From the NCBI GenBank assembly GCA_029959085.1, contig JARWIR010000003.1, forward strand, positions 31,139,505 through 31,203,504: a stretch of DNA of 64,000 nucleotides. The letters are read 5' to 3'. Position numbers and translations under genes: made by a program. Below the pieces are notes generated by a model that saw only the letters and a program-made list of their open reading frames with translations, ran no database searches and was not told the DNA's origin. Positions 24,028 through 35,562 of the stretch are shown here, piece by piece (the first letter of the stretch is position 1; the number at the start of each line of letters is the position of its first letter). Origin of the DNA: Nemophila menziesii. Lineage: Eukaryota > Streptophyta > Magnoliopsida > Boraginales > Hydrophyllaceae.

Positions 24028-25306
24028 AGTTTTTGGCGCCACTACCGTGGATGAGTAGTTGATTGTATTTTAGTTTTTTGCTGTTAGATTTGATACTTGT
24101 TCTTTGCGTTGTTTTGTTCTTTATATGTACCAGAATAAGAGTAATGGAGCAAGACCACCGGTTTATTTAAAGATGTATTGAGAATATAATTTGAATCCTG
24201 GTCCATTCAACTATGTGAAAGACTCTTCGATATATCAAGAATGGGGTAATACTTACTACCAAACACCAAATATGTTAGCATGGTGGATGAAGAGGTAGTA
24301 GAACTTAAATAAAACAATAGAAAATCAAATGCTATCCCCATGGATTTTGCATATAATCAAGAGAGGTAAGTTGAGGAGAAAGAGCTTCCTAAGCAAAATT
24401 TGGATGAAGTAATAATGGAAGTCTTGGTTGAAGACAAAGTGGAAGAGGATGTGGTTGGGAAACTCGTAGAAGCATCAATGGTAAAAAAGAAACCAAAAGT
24501 TGAACCTGTGCCACAAGAAGTTTGTCCACCGTCGTTACCATCAAGAGTTGTGAAGGAAGTTAGAGAAAAACTTGTTGAAAATCGACGAGTATTATAAGAA
24601 ACTATCAACAAATACCTTGGGAGCAAGGTGTTACACCGTAAAATCAAGGTGGCGAGGAGGGGTCAACCTGCCTCCTTACAAAGATGAACATGTGAATAGA
24701 GAGAAGAAAGAGATTATATCGTCTAAGCCAGTCATCATAAATCACTCTGCGATAAATTTGTTTTGTCGGGAGAATAAGGCAACAAAACAAGGAAGCTACC
24801 CAATTCCATACAAATATCGATCAAGAAAAATCAAGGATGTGCGATTCCCTAAGTTACTATTCTGAGGAGGAGGAGGAGAGTTAAGAGGAGGAGTAGTTCA
24901 TGACACATTAGTTTACACGCCTGGAAAAGGAGAGAAAAGCTTGGCAAAGAAGCTAGAGCCCTACTACACCTATCTACACCATTTTGCCATTAATCTTAGG
25001 GTGAATTGTATTAGTTTTTGTCTGAAACATGATTCTTGTACTTTTACCATTTATTTTTATTGCTTTCATTATGAATTAAATCCCTTTATCTTGAGTTACT
25101 TAATTGTATGAACCTTGACATGGAGATTGATTGTTTTTAATGATATTTGAGATATTTCATTTAATTAAATTGGGTATTTATATTTTTTTGAATATTAATT
25201 AAGTTGAATAGTTGTGTATAACCTGATCAATTCTAGGCAACCATTTAGTGCCCTAGACTATCACTCTGGCAGGGGTTTAGGAAAATAACGAATTCATATT
25301 CATCTG
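24028..25306 (+). mobile_element. Gypsy internal remnant, interrupted at 25311
   Basis: After the primer site come scraps of Gag-like sequence (MYQNKSNGARPPVYLK from about 24126, then a 65-codon open frame at 24400-24597) with stops. It passes into LTR-like non-coding sequence from about 24930 with TTGTATGAACCTTGA near 25105. The related sequence continues after the inserted element at 30786-31000, so the Gypsy 3' LTR was the target of that insertion. Confidence 0.55.
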
Positions 25307-25311
25307 GTGCG

Positions 25312-26717
25312 TGTTGGCATATAGCCTCCCTTAATAGGTTGTTTTAATGTGACAAATCCTCTTGTGTTTAGTGTGTTAATTACTATTGTTATATACATTT
25401 TATCTTGCACTCTAATTCATCAAAAAGCACATTCTTTATCATTTAGATCAAAGCTTTATTGTTTTATCTTAAGAAACTAATTCTCATACAAATACTTTTT
25501 AACCTTATCTTTGTGTACATTGAGAATTAGCTTTAGCGATCAACTACAAAGTTTATTAGAATGATGTTCTCTACAACTCTCGTGAAGAAGGTTTTCTAAT
25601 CCGAGCATCATAGTAAAAGATATACTCACTAGAGGGTGTTTTAGACCTTTGGTGCGGTACACCGGAGTTTCTGTGCGGTACACCGCAGCCCACAGACTAC
25701 ACCACAGACCAGGGGGCTAGTCCGTCAGAAAGCAAGTGAATTAAGCAAGGTCAGTGCGGTACACCGCACCAACCCCGCGGTGCACCGCAGATTAGGGTTT
25801 CCTGCAGCAAAATGAAGACAAAAGGAATATATCCGTTGGGGATATTAATATATCCGTTGGAGACAAATCTTATGACCGTTGGGAGCATTTTGCAGCTATA
25901 AATTGAAGGTCTTTCAAGGCTACAACTACACCTTCAACCCATATACGTTAAGGGGCTTAATTGTTATCATCCAAGAAGGTGTCAAGAGCTATAATTGTCA
26001 TATCTACTCATTCAAGGAGTTAATCCAAGAAGCTTCAAAGTTATTATCTACTCAAGAGAAGTTTTAAGCTTATAGTTATATCATCTCTTTAAGAGTTCAT
26101 TAGCAAAGTTGTTTCACCCTTTAAACACTTTGTATTTATCCTCTTAAGTCTAGTTCTTGTAATAGATAGATTAAGAGAGAATTTGAGTATCGGGAGTATA
26201 CTCGGTGTCCTTGTGTTGTGATTACACAAGAGTTTCCTTCGTGGTTTCGAAGAGATTGTCCTTCGTGTTATCGAAGAGGTTGTAAGGGTTATTGTGTTCT
26301 CGACCCGGTTAAGAGAGACACGGGAGCTTAGTGAATAGCTTGAAATCCTAAAAAGGCTTCCTTAGGTAGTGGATGTAGGGAAACCGAACCACTATAAATC
26401 GTGTGTATCTTTCTATCCCTACGCTATTTAATTTCCGCACTTTACATGTTTGATAATATGCTAGTATGAATATTGTGATATTGATTATCTAGTTTATCTA
26501 ACATATTGTCATCTAGAGTAGTAAGAGATTAGAAACTCGTTTTACTTGTATCACTTATATATCGAACCTCTTAGCTCATCCATTGTATGATCCCTTAAGA
26601 GTTTGTTATATTTAGTTGACTTAGAAGTTTCTTTCTTAAACTTATAATTGTCCAAAAGATTTTTAATTAGGCATTAATCTTATTAGTAATCCTATTCACC
26701 CCCCTCTAGGACTTTCA
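25312..26717 (+). repeat. 5' LTR of the non-autonomous Sirevirus
   Basis: Contains a palindromic island (25658-25800, words such as GCGGTACACCGCA), three CCGTTGG motifs (25833, 25854, 25877) and a TATA box TATAAAT at 25897. A primer site TTGGTATAAGAGC follows at 26719-26731 (one change from the usual TTGGTATCAGAGC). Confidence 0.93.
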
Positions 26718-26759
26718 ATTGGTATAAGAGCCTAACTCTACGTGAATAGCTTAACCGTT

Positions 26760-26900
26760 AGTAGAGTAAACGATTTGGAATTTAATCTTTTGGAAGAGTT
26801 GTTTTCTACACAACCTCCATTATTTGTAGGTGATCGTTATTTTGCTTGGAGGAAACAAATGGAAGAATTGATATACGAAAGAACACTCAAATCTCGAAAA
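26760..26900 (+). pseudogene. Relic of the Sirevirus gag start
   Basis: Translates in part as QPPLFVGDRYFAWRKQMEE, matching the RPPLFVGKDYFGWKKKME start of the full Gag at 36273. It ends in non-coding sequence within about 150 bp. Confidence 0.7.
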
Positions 26901-29379
26901 AGGAAAATCCGGTGATTTCTTTTCTTTATCTCATATATGTTTTTGCGTTCCTCCTTATGCCTTATGTTTATAATTATGATTCGGTTTTGAATTGATTAGT
27001 TGTGTTTGTTGTTATCATGTTTTATCTTTGGATATTATCTTGTGATACTAATCATTGTTTTAATGTTATTAGTGATATTGCATCTAATTCTCATGAATGA
27101 TGTTTTTGCACTTTGGCTCTTAGAATTTTGGTAATTGCATTTTAGTCCCCAAAATTTTCAAAATTGCACTTTGACCCCTCATATTTATTAAATTCTCCAA
27201 AGTGTCATAGTTTGGACTTCATAATCTTTCACATGTAAAAATTTCCATTATAGTTCATATTTTTGAAAAATTGCATTTTTAGTCCCTACTATGTGAAATT
27301 GCTTTTTAGTCCCTCAACGATTATAAATTTCACTTTTTAATTCTTACAAGTTTTTATATCTTTCAAAAATGCCTATTGATTCTTTTTATCGTTGACAAAA
27401 AGGGAAGAAAGATCAAAGATACTAGTTTTCACTTTCAAATCTAAATTTATCTTTGAACACAAATTTGCATTTTCATACGTCTTTTAGTAAGGGTGAGTTT
27501 TTAAAGAAATTGCTTTTCAAAATATTTTTCCGATAATCTTTTGAATTTCCCATAGCATTTCAAAAATGTTTTTATGCATAGAATTATGGGAAATTAATCC
27601 ATTATTGGTCATTAACTCATTTGCATGAATTTGTTTAGCCTTACTATCTATATGTTGTGCTTCATTATGTGCTTATATGGTTTATTCCCTATTGTGCAAA
27701 TATCTTGTATGACTTGACCTTTTCATACTTAAAATTGCTTAACTTTGATTTTGGGTCTTTTCGTATTTTTTAGAATATATAGGGGTATTTGTGAAATAAA
27801 TCGTTTTATTTGTTTTCGGGATTTTCTTGTTGTATCTTTTCAAAACTAAAGCGCTTTTAGTAGTTTTAAAATATTTCTAAACTATTGGGGAGTTTTCGAA
27901 TTAGTTTCGGGTGTTTATGCAAATTGCCTATTTTCTAATCTCTCTTCTTACTCCTTTTAGTCGAGCATTAGTGCGGTGCACCGCAGCAATGGTCCGGTAC
28001 ACCGCGTTTCAGGGTTTATTGTTTTATATTGCATTGTGATCCCTATAGGTTGAAAAATATTGATTTGAGGTCCCTATAGTTTGAACAAGTTGCATTTAGC
28101 TTTCTTATGCTTAAAAATTAGACCTAGGTCCCTATTGTCTTGAGAAAGTTATACTTAGGTCCTTGAAGTTTTTCAAAATTGCATTTAGTCCCTAAACTTT
28201 TGAAAAATGCATTTTGACCCCTATACTTTTCAAAGATTAAATTTTACCCCTTGATTTCTTAAAATCGGTTCAAATATTCTTATTAGTAAAAAGGGGAGAA
28301 ATTATTGGTCAAACTTTTTCAAAATTGAAACAAATACTCTATGCATTTTGTGAGGGGGAGTTTTTCCTAAATTATCTTTAAAAACTCAAATGCTTGATTA
28401 ATCGTTTATACTAATTGTTTATCTCATAATTGCACTAATTGTTTGCGTTTATAGAAAGCTTATAAGATGATAATCTTCCGATCTAGAAGCTATGCTGTAG
28501 ATCTCGGTTTTGAGGCCTAGGCGGTCGACCCGGGCCTAGCGCCTAGGCGGGATTACACGGGGCCTAGGCGGAATTATACGGTTTTGAATCCCGATGTGTA
28601 ATTTTGTATATTTACTAATATATGTAGTAATTATATAAGTATTAACTATTTAAGTCATAAATTCATCTAACAACAATATATTATATATAAAAATACTAAA
28701 AATTGAGTATAATATCAATTAAAAAAATCTCAAGAATGAGAAAATAATAAGAAGGCCTAGGCGGGCATGTTTTGCCATTAATCGGCGTCTAGGCGGCCAT
28801 TTTTTGCCATTAATCGGTGCCTAGAGTGGCTAGGCGCCTATTCCATGGTGACTAAGGCATTAAGCAAAAACGCCTAGAGTTTTAACTAGGCGTAAGCGCC
28901 TGAGGGGGGAGTTGGCGCCTAGGCGGCGCCTATGCGCGCCTAGGCGGGGAGATCTACAACATAGTCTACAAGTTGGTAAAACATTCTTATCCCTTATCTC
29001 TTTCTTTCATCTTGTTTCATGCTTTACATTGTTAATCTTTATGCATTTCAAAATTAAAATGTTTTAATTGCTCTCAACCCTTGATCTCTTTATGTTGTTT
29101 TTCAAAATCTATTCACTTGAGTTTTAGCTCTTCTATGATTAATTGTTTGATTTTATTTTATTATCCCGTCTTTTTTATGAAGACAAAGGGGGAGAAATAT
29201 GTGCACTAAAACTTTCAAAATTGCACTTTTTAATACTCACAAATGCATTTCATATCTTATATTCATTTTTACTTAAATGCTTATTGTGAGGGGGAGCTTA
29301 ATTTCATTAGAGCTTAAACTTTCATATCATTCCTAAGGTGTTTTAGTGAAGGATTTGTCATCAACAAAAAGGGGGAGAT
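26900..29379 (+). repeat. Amplified 3'-end modules with polypurine tracts
   Basis: At least three degenerate copies of a module start with phrases such as TTTTCAAAATTGCA and TTTAGTCCC. They pass through GTTGACAAAAAGGG..GAGAAA and close with a purine box (TGAGGGGGAGTTTTT at about 28360, TGAGGGGGAGCTT at about 29287, AAAAAGGGGGAGATT at 29366-29380). The same phrases occur once or twice upstream of the 3' LTR of the full Sirevirus (41270-41517), so this interior seems to have grown by repeating that region. Confidence 0.7.
28490..28964. mobile_element. hAT-like non-autonomous element with GCCTAGGCG subterminal repeats
   Basis: Ends CTATGCTGTAGATCTC and GAGATCTACAACATAG are near-perfect inverted repeats. 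Flanks TCTAGAAG (28482-28489) and TCTACAAG (28965-28972) agree at 7 of 8 positions, fitting the 8-bp hAT duplication. Both subterminal regions are crowded with GCCTAGGCG/GGCGCCTAGG words; the middle is AT-rich. No coding capacity. Confidence 0.75.
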
Positions 29380-30785
29380 TGTTGGCATATAGCCTCCCTT
29401 AATAGGTTGTTTTAATGTGACAAATCCTCTTGTGTTTAGTGTGCTAATTACTATTGTTATATACATTCTATCTTGCACTCTAATTCATCAAAAAGCACAT
29501 TCTTTATCATTTAGATCAAAGCTTTATTGTTTTATCTTAAGAAACTAATTCTCATACAAATACTTTTTAACCTTATCTTTGTGTACATTGAGAATTAGCT
29601 TTAGTGATCAACTACAAAGTTTTTTAGAATGATGTTCTCTACAACTCTCGTGAAGAAGGTTTTCTAATCCGAGCATCATAGTAAAAGATATACTCACTAG
29701 AAGGTGTTTTAGACCTTTGGTGCGGTACACCGGAGTTTCTGTGCGGTACACCGCAGCCCACGGACTACACCACGGACCAGGGGGCTAGTCCGTCAGAAAG
29801 CAAGTGAATTAAGCAAGGTCAGTGCGGTACACCGCACCAACCCCGCGGTGCACCGCAGATTAGGGTTTCCTGCAGCAAAATGAAGACAAAAGGAATATAT
29901 CCGTTGGGGATATTAATATATCCGTTGGAGACAAATCTTATGACCGTTGGGAGCATTTTGCAGCTATAAATTGAAGGTATTTCAAGGCTACAACTACACC
30001 TTCAACCCATATACGTTAAGGGGCTTAATTGTTATCATCCAAGAAGGTGTCAAGAGCTATAATTGTCATATCTACTCATTCAAGGAGTTAATCTAAGAAG
30101 CTTCAAAGTTATTATCTACTCAAGAGAAGTTTTAAGCTTATAGTTATATCATCTCTTTAGGAGTTCATTAGCAAAGTTGTTTCACCCTTTAAACACTTTG
30201 TATTTATCCTCTTAAGTCTAGTTCTTGTAATAGATAGATTAAGAGAGAATTTGAGTATCGGGAGTATACTCGGTGTCCTTGTGTTGTGATTACACAAGAG
30301 TTTCCTTCGTGGTTTCGAAGAGATTGTCCTTCGTGTTATCGAAGAGGTTGTAAGGGTTATTGTGTTCTCGACCCGGTTAAGAGAGACACGGGAGCTTAGT
30401 GAATAACTTGAAATCCTAAGGAGGCTTCCTTAGGTAGTGGATGTAGGGAAACCGAACCACTATAAATCGTGTGTATCTTTCTATCCCTATGCTATTTAAT
30501 TTCCGCACTTTACATGTTTGATAATATGCTAGTATGAATATTGTGATATTTATTATCTAGTTTATCTAACATATTGTCATCTAGAGTAGTAAGAGATTAG
30601 AAACTCTTTTTACTTGTATCACTTATATATCGAACCTCTTAGCTCATCCATTGTATGATCCCTTAAGAGTTTGTTATATTTAGTTGACTTAGAAGTTTCT
30701 TTCTTAAACTTATAATTGTCCAAAAGATTTTTAATTAGGCATTAATCTTATTAGTAATCCTATTCACCCCCCTCTAGGACTTTCA
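29380..30785 (+). repeat. 3' LTR of the non-autonomous Sirevirus
   Basis: 1406 bp, the same length as the 5' copy, with the palindromic island at 29708-29860. It is followed by the GTGCG duplication and by the interrupted Gypsy LTR. Confidence 0.93.
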
Positions 30786-30790
30786 GTGCG

Positions 30791-31204
30791 CGTTAGTGAT
30801 CCTGACAGGCTTGACTAGCTGGATAATCACATAGGTTAAGTACTCTGTAGCACCGAGTTTTTGCATAAAACCACCTCACTTGAGTACTTAAGTAATTGTT
30901 AGGCAGCCTTCTAAGCTACCCTTAAAGGAGTTAGAAGGAAGATAGGTCCCCAAATATGTCAAACCTTGGAAAGCGTCAGATATGCAGATATGTCACGCCA
31001 CAATTTTGATGTTTCATCATTAACAATTAGATAATAAGAAACATTGAGAGTATTAAGTTTGAAAGGAAATAAATTATTCAAACTCAACCAAGTATTTGCA
31101 ACAATGTGATTCACTTTTTCATAATGCAAGTGTTGTCAACAAATAAATTTTTGAAACCTTTACACTAAGTGACTAACATTTAACAAGTTGACTTTCAATC
31201 CAGA
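30791..31204. other. Remainder of the interrupted Gypsy LTR, then unassigned AT-rich DNA
   Basis: 30791-31000 continues the LTR cut at 25311 (GATAATCACATAGGTT matches the 5' LTR near 23582). The rest, to 31204, shows nothing recognisable. Confidence 0.5.
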
Positions 31205-31213
31205 TACATAGAA

Positions 31214-32798
31214 GGGTGAATTATACATAGGGTCTTAGAGACATAATTTTTTCTCTATAAAGTAGTGTCTAGAAATCTGTTCTTATTAGGGACCTTATTT
31301 TTGAAAATTGTCTTTCCTACCCTTACTAACACTAAAAGACAAAGAAAGTGTGATGTCACTGTTTCTCTCTCCACTACCACTACCCACCTACCTCCGACCT
31401 CCGACCACCGACCTCCGACCTCCGACCACCAGTCACCGGTCACCGGAAAAACATAGAGTACTCCGAGAATTTGCTGAGTACTCAGACAATTTTGCTGAGT
31501 ACTCTATATATTTAAATGAGTACTATATATATCCAACCACCGACTTCCAACCACCTACCTCCGGCCGCCAGAAAATTGCGAAGTACTTTAAGAAAATCTC
31601 GGAGTATTCTAAAAAAATCTCGGAGTACTCTAAAAATTTGGGGAGTACTATTAAAACACACAAAGAGTATAATTGAAAAATGCTAAAAAAATAAAATTAT
31701 TGAGTATTATTAAAAATAATCACATTTACACATTTTATTACACAAAGAAAAAAAAACTCTGACCAGATCTAGATCTGGTCAACAATTTCTACCCAAAAAA
31801 AAAACAGCTGCCATCACGTTGAAGGAGAGACCTCCGTTTTGATCTCCCTCGCCACCGTTAATGGAGCTCCGGCGTGGAGCTGTACTTCTACAACAATGGA
31901 GCTCGCAACAACAACAACTCTGATCCAGTGCATGAGGTCTTTGAGGTGTTCAAAAAACAAAACTGACTCGCCGTCCACGATTTGCTGGAGAGAAGAACGG
32001 AGTGGGCTGCCGTTTCTCTGGTGGTCTTCTCACGAACACCTGAGCTGGTCTTCAGGCAAGTTTTCGTCGGAGTTTGCATCGAAGAAGAAGACTGGAGTTT
32101 GCATCGAAGAAGAAGAAGCCTCTATCATGGCCCGATCCTCCAACAAGCACCACCACCATTCTCCAGCTTATCCTCAACCTGCCGGCTGGGGAACTGATAA
32201 GCCACCACCGCATTTTCTACACAGATCTATGGTGAAAAAGGTCCGTCAAGTGGAGCACGAACCTCGGCAGTGAAGAATATGAATTCATGGTTGAGATCAG
32301 ACCTCGGCTCCACCTCCACCTCCATCCTCCCATAGCAACAGATCTGTTCACAAGGAGATCTCCGGCGAACCACCAAACTGTAGCCACGCGAAGAAGAACA
32401 GAGACGTGGGTCTCGAGCTCGCATCGAAGAAGAAGAATAGCAGTAGGTTTTTTTGGTGGTTTTGTTTCAGAGGGAGGCGGTGGTGTTATTGTTGTGGTGT
32501 TATGGTGGTGGTGGTGGTGTTATGGTGGTGGTGGCGGTTTGGAGAGTGCTGACTCACGTCTGGAGGGGGAAATGGAGAGAAGATGGAGGTGAGAAAATAT
32601 AGATCTGAAATAATAATGGTAGGGCTTCTAAATTAGTATATATTGAAAACAAAAAATAAAACGAGGGTAGTGAGGTAATAGGGGTTTTGGGTTTCATGTG
32701 TTAAATTCTTTTTGAGGTCTTTAGTAAGAAGAGATTCCTAGAGGGGTTGCTATCTCGAAGAGGGGGAGTGTGTTCAAGACCCTAAGTGGCATTTTCTC
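31214..32798. mobile_element. Mutator-like non-autonomous element, copy 1
   Basis: Terminal inverted repeats read GGGTGAATTATACATAGGGTCTT on the left and (complement) GAGAAAATGCCACTTAGGGTCTT on the right, and similarity extends about 100 bp inward. A perfect 9-bp target duplication TACATAGAA (31205-31213, 32799-32807) marks it as Mutator-type. Inside, in order: TCCGACC/CCACCGACC tandem repeats (about 31378-31445), GAGTACTC-based repeats (31455-31650), the perfect palindrome GACCAGATCT-AGATCTGGTC (31761-31780), then a GC-rich stretch with open frames of 144 and 101 codons that resemble no protein I know. A second family member is at 43253. Confidence 0.85.
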
Positions 32799-32807
32799 TA
32801 CATAGAA

Positions 32808-33315
32808 TACCTAAGATTTTTTTTTGGTTCTTTGGATTTTATTTTGAAGACAATATCTCTAACGCCTTAGATTTAATATGATTTTGTATCTTCGACTGTA
32901 ACATGCCCATAGTTAGTTACGACAATATTTGAAAACAAACTTTTGTTTTCCATGATATGCCTGTTAGCGCCACTATCCAAATACCAAATATCTTCAAAGA
33001 TTCCACCAGAAGCAATTAATAAATTTTCTGAATTCTCAATCCTTCATGCATATAGTCTTCTTTTTTATTCCAACAATAATAAACTTTGTGTCCTGGTTTA
33101 TGAGCATAGTGACACCTAATATAAGGTTTTGTACCTTTATACATATTTCGTCCTCGTACTCTATCAATATTGTTCTGAAAGACTTTTCCCTCCTCTTTTG
33201 TCTCATCTTATCCACGGTTATTGTAGGAATTCCTTCCACCTCTTGTTTGTATGTGTTCTCTACCACGTCCATGATATAAAACACGAACTCCTGATGTCTC
33301 TCTTTTTGTGATAGA
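32808..33315 (-). pseudogene. Old minus-strand Copia: Gag C-terminus and protease
   Basis: Read leftward from 33315: HGRGREHIQTRGGRN, a zinc knuckle with one lost cysteine (CHYAHKPGHKVYYC), and the protease signature IWYLDSGANRHIMENK, continuing weakly to the Mutator-like element at 32798. Stops and frame changes are present. It is the third piece of one Copia copy whose earlier pieces are at 42685-43184 and 34869-35050. Confidence 0.75.
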
Positions 33316-34868
33316 CTAATCTATGCACGAGACATAATTTTGGGAGTTTATTGGGCCTAAGTGAGGAATTTTCCCTAATATTTGGCATATTGCACTTTTC
33401 TATCTTATTTTGGACATATTACTATTTATAGATCTTTTGTGTCTTTATTGTGTGTTAAGTGTGTAGCTTTTAGGTACATGGTTGATACAAGATGCAAAAA
33501 TGAATATGATAAGTCAAAAATTCAAGATAAACACCAATCCAAGGCGTAATTGGAGCTAAAAGTCACTTTGGGAAGTTAGAGCGTTTACTAGAGAAATCTT
33601 AACACTGTCTTATTTCAGTCACCATGAATTATTGGTAATATATTTGGACCTTATTACTTTTGATTTGAAAATATCTTGAAGTCAGTGTCATGTGAGACCT
33701 GACGGAAGTCAATTTGGAGTTCAGACGAGAAAGTTGTGTTATTTGCGCCGTCGTGACTCAAACCTGAAAAAACACTACCTAAAAACAGGTTGGGCCATTA
33801 GTAACTCACTTAAATGAGCCCATATTGAACCAAAACAATTTTAGGTAAATATATATAAGCCTCCTTATCCATTATATTTAAAGAGAAATCAGAGATTTCA
33901 GAAGGGGAAGAGCAAAAATGTTCTGGAGAAGGAGAGAAGAACAAGAGGGTGGTTTCCACCCAATTCTACCATTCTGAACCATCCAGCATCCGATTCTCGC
34001 CGGTCTTTAGGTTAATTTTATTATGTTTTAGCTTAAATTTTGAACATGATTTTGGTATTAGTTTTCCTTAATTTCCAGTTTATCTTTATATCTTAATCCT
34101 CTATTTCTTGAGGCTTGCAACTGGTATGAACCCTAATTAATTATTATTCTTGTTTTCAGTATTTAAATATTTTGATATTTAAATGAATTGAGGTTTTGTT
34201 TATTCAACTGACTTATGTATTTATGTTTGTTGCATACTCATTTCTTGATAAAGTATTACGTAGTTTGATACTTTCAGCTATCGCCCGGGAGGGGGGTGTC
34301 AGATTTCAGACACAGTATATAAGAACCTAGTGTGAGGTATTAACTATTAAACCAGGAGGTCTTGCCTAACTAGGCAGTCAATAGGGTTAGAAATTAATTC
34401 ATTGGAAACCATTTCTAAGGTCACCCCCGGGGGGTCTTTAAAGGGGGAAGGTTGCCTTCTAAGCTCCCGACATGAGTTAGAATGATAGTTGAATCCCGAC
34501 TAATATTAATCATCCAATTCGCCCTTGTACCAATTAACAAGTTAATAGTTGATTAAGAAGATTACTCACAAGAATCAAGCAATACTCATCATCCTTTGTT
34601 ATATTTTAGCAATTTAATCATTTATCTTTTAGTCAATCTATATCTTATTTGCAATTTTGTCCTTTAACTGAAAAACCAAACATTTATCATTTATATTAGT
34701 GTTATTTATATCGCAAACTTACATTACATTCGAATCACATTTATCTCAACTTTGATAGTCCTTGTGGAGAGGATAACCCTAAACTTATCAATTTATTACT
34801 TTCCAACGACCCGTACACTTATGGGAAGTTATTGTTCTTTTGGTGTCGATTTATTATCGAAACTGGGA
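33316..34868 (+). repeat. Ty3/Gypsy LTR (solo or remnant) inside the old Copia
   Basis: It splits the old Copia gag. Typical LTR phrases are GTATGAACCCTAATT near 34125, CTTGTGGAGAGGATAAC near 34763, and CGACCCGTACACTTATGG near 34805, followed by a TTTTGGTGTCG primer-site-like word. No internal coding region is attached. Exact ends and a target duplication could not be fixed. Confidence 0.55.
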
Positions 34869-35050
34869 ACCCAACACCTCCCGTGAATGAAACATTAGAT
34901 TGTAATGCTTGACTGGATGAAGAAATTCGAGGATTTCTTAAAAGGATTACATTCATGTGCTTCCAAACTTCCTTGTAAGGTATCCAATTTCTTTGCCGAA
35001 ATATCTTGTGACTCTTTAATAACCACGACCATATTGATCAATTTTAATGG
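34869..35050 (-). pseudogene. Old minus-strand Copia: middle of Gag
   Basis: Translates on the minus strand as VVIKESQDISAKKLDTLQGSL followed by EAHE, the conserved end of the UBN2 Gag domain. It joins the N-terminal piece at 42685 across the Sirevirus insertion and its GTTGG duplication. Confidence 0.75.
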
Positions 35051-35213
35051 GTTGGTGTTAGCCTCACCTTGTTTTTATTCCCGTTTTAATATTCGACAAA
35101 TCAACATTTCAACTAAAATTCATTTTGGTATCACTTAAGATGTTTTCCAAAACCCCTTTTTAGATTAGTTGTGTTTACTTCCTTGCATTTAGCTTGTTAT
35201 TCAAAAGAGCAGC

Positions 35214-35448
35214 TCCGCGGTACACCGGATGAATCACGCGGTACACCGCAGAGTCACGGACCAGGATTGCGGTACATTGGATAGTCCGACCAGTATGCTC
35301 ATGAAATGCACGGTACACCGGACCTAGGCGCGGTACACCGGACCAAGGCACGGACCAGGGTTGCGGTACATTGGATAGTCCGACCAGTAAGCTCAAAGTT
35401 AAGTCGAACAGCTCTGCGGTGCACCGGACCATATCCGCGGTACACCGC
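35214..35448. repeat. Palindromic GGTACACCG island in the LTR
   Basis: About a dozen words of the type GCGGTACACCGC, CGGTACACCGGA and GCGGTACATTGGA, with repeated CACGGACCAGG and GATAGTCCGACCAGTA. CpG-rich palindrome clusters upstream of the TATA box are a known trait of Sirevirus LTRs. The same island is at 41676-41910. Confidence 0.85.
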
Positions 35449-35492
35449 ACAAGAGGGTTTTCTGCACTATTACAAGAGGACAAAGCTTATAT

Positions 35493-35562
35493 CCGTTGGA
35501 GTTAAAATAGATCCGTTAGAGAAGAGCCTTATGACCGTTGGACCACATTTGCAGCTATAAAA
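35493..35562. promoter_or_regulatory. LTR core promoter: MSA-like sites and TATA box
   Basis: TGACCGTTGGA at 35532-35542 is, on the minus strand, TCCAACGGTCA, a full match to the plant mitosis-specific activator consensus YCYAACGGYYA that R1R2R3-MYB proteins bind. A weaker CCGTTGGA lies at 35493. TATAAAA begins 14 bp after the full site. Confidence 0.55.

Larger units (their letters stand above)
25312..30785 (+). mobile_element. Non-autonomous Sirevirus-like Copia element (no pol)
   Basis: Two 1406-bp LTRs (25312-26717, 29380-30785; about 16 differences by eye) start TGTTGGC and end CTTTCA, flanked by the duplication GTGCG (25307-25311, 30786-30790). The 2.66-kb interior has a primer site, a short relic of the Gag start, and then only non-coding modules with repeated polypurine tracts. 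The LTRs share long blocks with those of the coding Sirevirus at 35056 (for example GGAGGCTTCCTTAGGTAGTG). It is a large non-autonomous derivative of that lineage, presumably mobilised in trans. Confidence 0.93.

Noticed and set aside
32287..32592. Glycine-rich 101-codon ORF as a glycine-rich protein gene
   Set aside because: The glycine run comes from a GGT microsatellite-like stretch inside the Mutator-like element, with no signal peptide or conserved motif.
35214..35448. Spaced palindromic repeats that superficially resemble a CRISPR array
   Set aside because: Repeat units are imperfect and irregularly spaced, lie inside a retrotransposon LTR in a plant genome, and have no cas genes nearby.
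35175..35483. Minus-strand ORF of 102 codons, duplicated at 41637-41945
   Set aside because: It is the antisense translation of the LTR palindromic island and is duplicated only because the LTR is.
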